Origin: DASSFZ01 sp036514635
GTDB taxonomy: Bacteria > Chloroflexota > Anaerolineae > Fen-1058
Direction: 5' to 3'
Assembly (NCBI GenBank): GCA_036514635.1
Contig: DATBWU010000392.1
Coordinates: 1 to 7,169, forward strand
DNA length: 7,169 nt
Made by a program: the position numbers and the translations under genes. Below are positions 4,747 to 7,169 of this stretch, piece after piece (the stretch's first letter is position 1; each line of letters opens with the position of its first letter). Below the pieces are notes generated by a model. It searched no databases, was not told where the DNA came from, and saw nothing but the letters and a program-made list of their open reading frames with translations.

Positions 4747-6474
4747 ATGCCTACCGATTTGAGCCAGGAACGAAGCGAAGAATTGGCCGCCGTGCTGAAG
4801 CAGGTGCCGCTCTTTTCGGAGTTGCGCAACAACGATCTGCGCGCACTGGCCGAGATCGCGCAGATCGAAACCTATCGTGTCGGCTCGGAACTGTATCGGC
4901 AGAGCGATGTCGATAATGCCCTATACGTCTTGCTGTCTGGGCGAGCCGCGTTGTACCACGTCGATCCGGCGGGCGTAGAGAGTTTCGTCGGATTCCGCGA
5001 GCCGGGACCTGAAGGCGCGCTGGGCGAGGCTTCTCTTCTGTTGAGCGATGCACACGACGTGACGGTTATCGCTTACACCGATACACAGGTCTTGGAGATC
5101 GAGCGCAAGGCGTTGCAGGAGCTGATGATCCGCGAGCCGGGACTGAAGGCGCGCCTCACGCCTCGGCCCGATAACGCGGACCGCTGGAAAGCGCCGCGCT
5201 TCGGATGGCAAGCCGCCGAGGAATCGGTCGTGAAGCTTGTGCGCGAGCACCAGTGGGCGCTGTTCCGGCGCATGGTCATCCCGGTCGGCGTGCTGATCGT
5301 CTTGGGCATCAGCGCCTTTGTCTTCAACAGTGTTCTGCAGAGCAACGTGTTCGCCGACATCGCCCTGATCGGAGCGGCGCTCATTTTTATCGCGATTTGC
5401 TTTTACGTGTTCATCGACTGGCACGACGACTTTTACGTCGTCACCAATAAGCGCGTCGTTCACGTCGACCAGATTCCGTTTGTCCGCCAGAAACTGGAGG
5501 AAGCGCCGCTGTCGGCCATTCAAGAGATTCAGTTCGCGCGCAATAGCATCGTGGCGCACCTGCTCGACTTCGGCGACCTTCGCGTCGAGACCTTCGCCGG
5601 CAGCGTGGCGATGAAAGACATCCCGCAGCCGGGAGAGGTGAAGAGCCTGATCTTCCGTGAGATCGAGAAAGTGCGCTCGCGGGCGAAGGCAGCTGCGCGC
5701 AAAGCGATCCGGGACGAGCTGGAACGGCGCGTCAGTCAAAAAGGTGCCGCAGCACCGGAGATCACGCCCGCCTCGATCGTCACGGGACAACCGACTACGC
5801 TCGGCTCGTTCCTGGGCGGCGTGTTCCGCTATTTCTTCCCCCGCTTGCGCGAAGAGAGCGGCGACTCGGTGATCTATCGCAAGCACTGGGTAGCCCTGTT
5901 ACGGCGGAGCAAGTTGCCTTTTATTGGCCTCTTTAGCACGTTGATTGCGACGCTGCTATGGTGGCGAGGGGTGTTCCCGCTCGGCCTGCTATCGGATGAC
6001 TTCTGGATTGGCTGGCTGATCCTGTCGGTTGCCTTTGGGGTATGGGCGTTGTGGATCTTCGAGGACTGGCGCAACGACCTGTACATTGTCACCAGCACGC
6101 GCGTCATCGACATTCAACGCGTTCCGTTCCTGCTGCAAGAGACGCGCAAAGAGTCGAGCCTCGATCGCATCCAGACGATGGAGGTCAACGTCCCGTCGCC
6201 CACGGCGCGGTTTTTCCGCTACGGCAACGTGGTCATTCGTGTGCCGGGGGGCGCTTTTCAGTTCAATGATGTGCAGAATCCCAGTGCCGTGCAACGCGAG
6301 ATCAGCAAGCGGCTGGATCAATTCAAGCGCCGCCAGGCCGAGACCGAAGCCCGCGGTCGCCGCGAGGAATTGAGCGACTGGTTCGCCGTATACGAGCAGA
6401 TCAAATCAGGTTATGGCCCGCCGGCTGAGCAGCAGTCCGAAACAAGTGAGCAAGAGACTGATGGCACTCCGTGA
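4747..6474 (+). CDS. Membrane protein: cNMP-binding-like domain fused to two bacterial PH modules
   Basis: This 575-residue protein joins an N-terminal Crp-type cyclic-nucleotide-binding fold (about 15-137; PLFSEL, YVLLSGRAALY, GALGEASLL) to two copies of a two-helix membrane segment plus bacterial PH (bPH_2/YdbS-like) domain. Predicted helices lie near 176-196, 203-223, 389-405 and 419-437. The PH repeats start at DWHDDFYVVTNKRVV (224-238) and DWRNDLYIVTSTRVI (440-454). The linker 305-332 is basic and helical. The tail from about 524 is charged, with an acidic end. The phosphate-binding cassette keeps G93/E94, but the usual arginine is absent (SDAHDVTV), so canonical cAMP binding is doubtful. 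A role as a membrane-associated sensor or scaffold is inferred only. The ATG at 4747 has only a weak GAG upstream. The gene overlaps def by 14 nt. Confidence 0.85.
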   Translation: MPTDLSQERSEELAAVLKQVPLFSELRNNDLRALAEIAQIETYRVGSELYRQSDVDNALYVLLSGRAALYHVDPAGVESFVGFREPGPEGALGEASLLLSDAHDVTVIAYTDTQVLEIERKALQELMIREPGLKARLTPRPDNADRWKAPRFGWQAAEESVVKLVREHQWALFRRMVIPVGVLIVLGISAFVFNSVLQSNVFADIALIGAALIFIAICFYVFIDWHDDFYVVTNKRVVHVDQIPFVRQKLEEAPLSAIQEIQFARNSIVAHLLDFGDLRVETFAGSVAMKDIPQPGEVKSLIFREIEKVRSRAKAAARKAIRDELERRVSQKGAAAPEITPASIVTGQPTTLGSFLGGVFRYFFPRLREESGDSVIYRKHWVALLRRSKLPFIGLFSTLIATLLWWRGVFPLGLLSDDFWIGWLILSVAFGVWALWIFEDWRNDLYIVTSTRVIDIQRVPFLLQETRKESSLDRIQTMEVNVPSPTARFFRYGNVVIRVPGGAFQFNDVQNPSAVQREISKRLDQFKRRQAETEARGRREELSDWFAVYEQIKSGYGPPAEQQSETSEQETDGTP

Positions 6475-7030
6475 AGTTCTCGTCGTCGAGCATCCCGTCC
6501 TTCGCAGGAAGGCCAAGAAAGTGGACAAGGTCACGCCGGAGATCCGCCGCCTGATCAACGACATGATCGAGACGATGCGCAACGCGCCCGGCGTGGGCCT
6601 GGCCGCGCCGCAGATCGGCGTGAGCCAGCGCGTCATCATCGCCGAATATGCCGAAGAGGAGGAGCAGGAAGCCTCGCCCGACGGAACGCCAGCGGATCCG
6701 CCAAAGAAAAAACTGTACATAGTCATCAATCCTGAAATCACTCGCCGATCCGAAGAAATGGTCGAAGGCGTGGAAGGCTGCCTGAGCATCCCCGGCTGGG
6801 CGGGCGTCGTCAACCGGAATGAAGAAATCGAGGTGAGAGGCATGAACCGCGCCGGAGGCAAATTCAAACTGAAGGCGAAAGGCTGGCTGGCGCGCATCTT
6901 CCAGCACGAAGTCGATCACCTCGACGGTGTTTTGTTCATCGACCGTATCGCCGGCCCGGACAAACTGTGGCGCACGCCGCCCCCCGAACAGGAAACCCCC
7001 GAAGAAGCCCGCGCCGAGCACCTTGGCTGA
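6461..7030 (+). CDS. def: Peptide deformylase
   Basis: Peptide deformylase removes the N-formyl group from nascent proteins at the ribosome, using a metal ion, usually Fe2+. All three family motifs are present in this 189-residue product: GVGLAAPQIG (44-53), EGCLS (105-109) and HEVDH (149-153). C107, H149 and H153 are the metal ligands, E150 is the catalytic acid/base and Q51 lies in motif 1. The start at 6461 gives MALREVLVVEHPVLR, a normal family N-terminus; an upstream in-frame ATG at 6413 would add 16 residues inside the previous gene and is less likely. The ATG overlaps the upstream stop by 14 nt, which implies translational coupling, with AAGAG just before it. An unusual acidic then Pro/Lys-rich insert (about 64-84) extends the loop before LYIVINPEI, and the C-terminal tail is Pro/Glu-rich. 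Confidence 0.96.
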   Translation: MALREVLVVEHPVLRRKAKKVDKVTPEIRRLINDMIETMRNAPGVGLAAPQIGVSQRVIIAEYAEEEEQEASPDGTPADPPKKKLYIVINPEITRRSEEMVEGVEGCLSIPGWAGVVNRNEEIEVRGMNRAGGKFKLKAKGWLARIFQHEVDHLDGVLFIDRIAGPDKLWRTPPPEQETPEEARAEHLG

Positions 7031-7042
7031 ACACGGTTATTC

Positions 7043-7168
7043 ACTCACCTTACGCAAAAGACCATTTTACCGCCGAGAACGCAGAGTGCGCAGAGTGGAT
7101 TTCCTGGCAAATCTCTGCGTTCTCCGCGCCCTCTGCGGTAAAATCCTGCCCGACTGCGTAAGGTGAGT
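7043..7168. mobile_element. MITE-like inverted-repeat element
   Basis: A perfect 14-bp terminal inverted repeat, ACTCACCTTACGCA (7043-7056) and its reverse complement (7155-7168), bounds a 126-bp unit with no coding capacity. Nested inside are two more perfect inverted pairs: ATTTTACCGC (7064-7073) with 7135-7144, and GAGAACGCAGAG (7075-7086) with 7113-7124. The whole unit can fold into a long hairpin. It starts 12 bp after the def stop. The layout resembles a miniature non-autonomous transposable element. A target duplication cannot be tested because the window ends 1 bp after the right arm. Confidence 0.6.
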
Positions 7169-7169
7169 T

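Noticed and set aside
4921..5886. 321-codon open frame on the minus strand
   Set aside because: It is antisense to the cNMP/PH membrane gene, has Arg/Asp/His-rich composition typical of shadow frames in GC-rich DNA, and shows no domain or ribosome binding site.
6401..7021. 206-codon open frame on the minus strand
   Set aside because: It is antisense to def over its whole length; def carries all catalytic motifs.
1..7169. CRISPR arrays, tRNA or rRNA genes
   Set aside because: No evenly spaced direct repeats with unique spacers, no cloverleaf candidates and no rRNA-like sequence were seen on reading both strands.

Overview
The window looks like a GC-rich bacterial chromosome segment, probably from an uncultivated Chloroflexota-like lineage. 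That assignment rests on gene style and dispersed repeats, not on a search, and is tentative. It carries six protein-coding genes. From the left: a dispersed-repeat edge (1-210); rfbB/rmlB, dTDP-glucose 4,6-dehydratase (211-1245, minus); a 448-bp divergent intergenic region; dnaA (1694-3082, plus); a perfect-stem terminator; a ~400-bp non-coding region with origin features; a small unrecognised gene (3592-3822, minus) downstream of a UPF0173/UlaG-like metal-dependent hydrolase (3855-4550, minus); a pair of divergent promoters; a large membrane protein fusing a cyclic-nucleotide-binding-like domain to two membrane/bacterial-PH modules (4747-6474, plus); peptide deformylase def (6461-7030, plus), overlapping the previous gene by 14 nt; and a MITE-like inverted-repeat element at the right edge (7043-7168).

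The most interesting part is the dnaA locus, which looks like a bipartite replication origin. Three DnaA boxes upstream of dnaA (1320, 1341, 1361) and three downstream (3220, 3241, 3261) share orientation and the same 21/20-bp start-to-start spacing, about two helical turns. Farther downstream a box in the opposite orientation (3496-3504) is followed by a run of CTA/CTT triplets and an AT-rich stretch, resembling the DnaA-box/DnaA-trio unwinding system described for bacterial oriC. dnaN is not the next gene.

dnaA is preceded by a good sigma70-type promoter (1476-1504). Its leader can fold into a long imperfect stem followed by a strong intrinsic terminator (1572-1604), all upstream of the ribosome binding site. 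This suggests either premature-termination control of dnaA or a small leader RNA. A short competing helix could act as an antiterminator.

Two probable operons diverge near 4586-4648: the hydrolase plus the small gene leftward, and the cNMP/PH membrane protein plus def rightward. The rest is housekeeping (nucleotide-sugar synthesis, N-terminal protein maturation) with several hairpin-forming dispersed repeats in the gaps.
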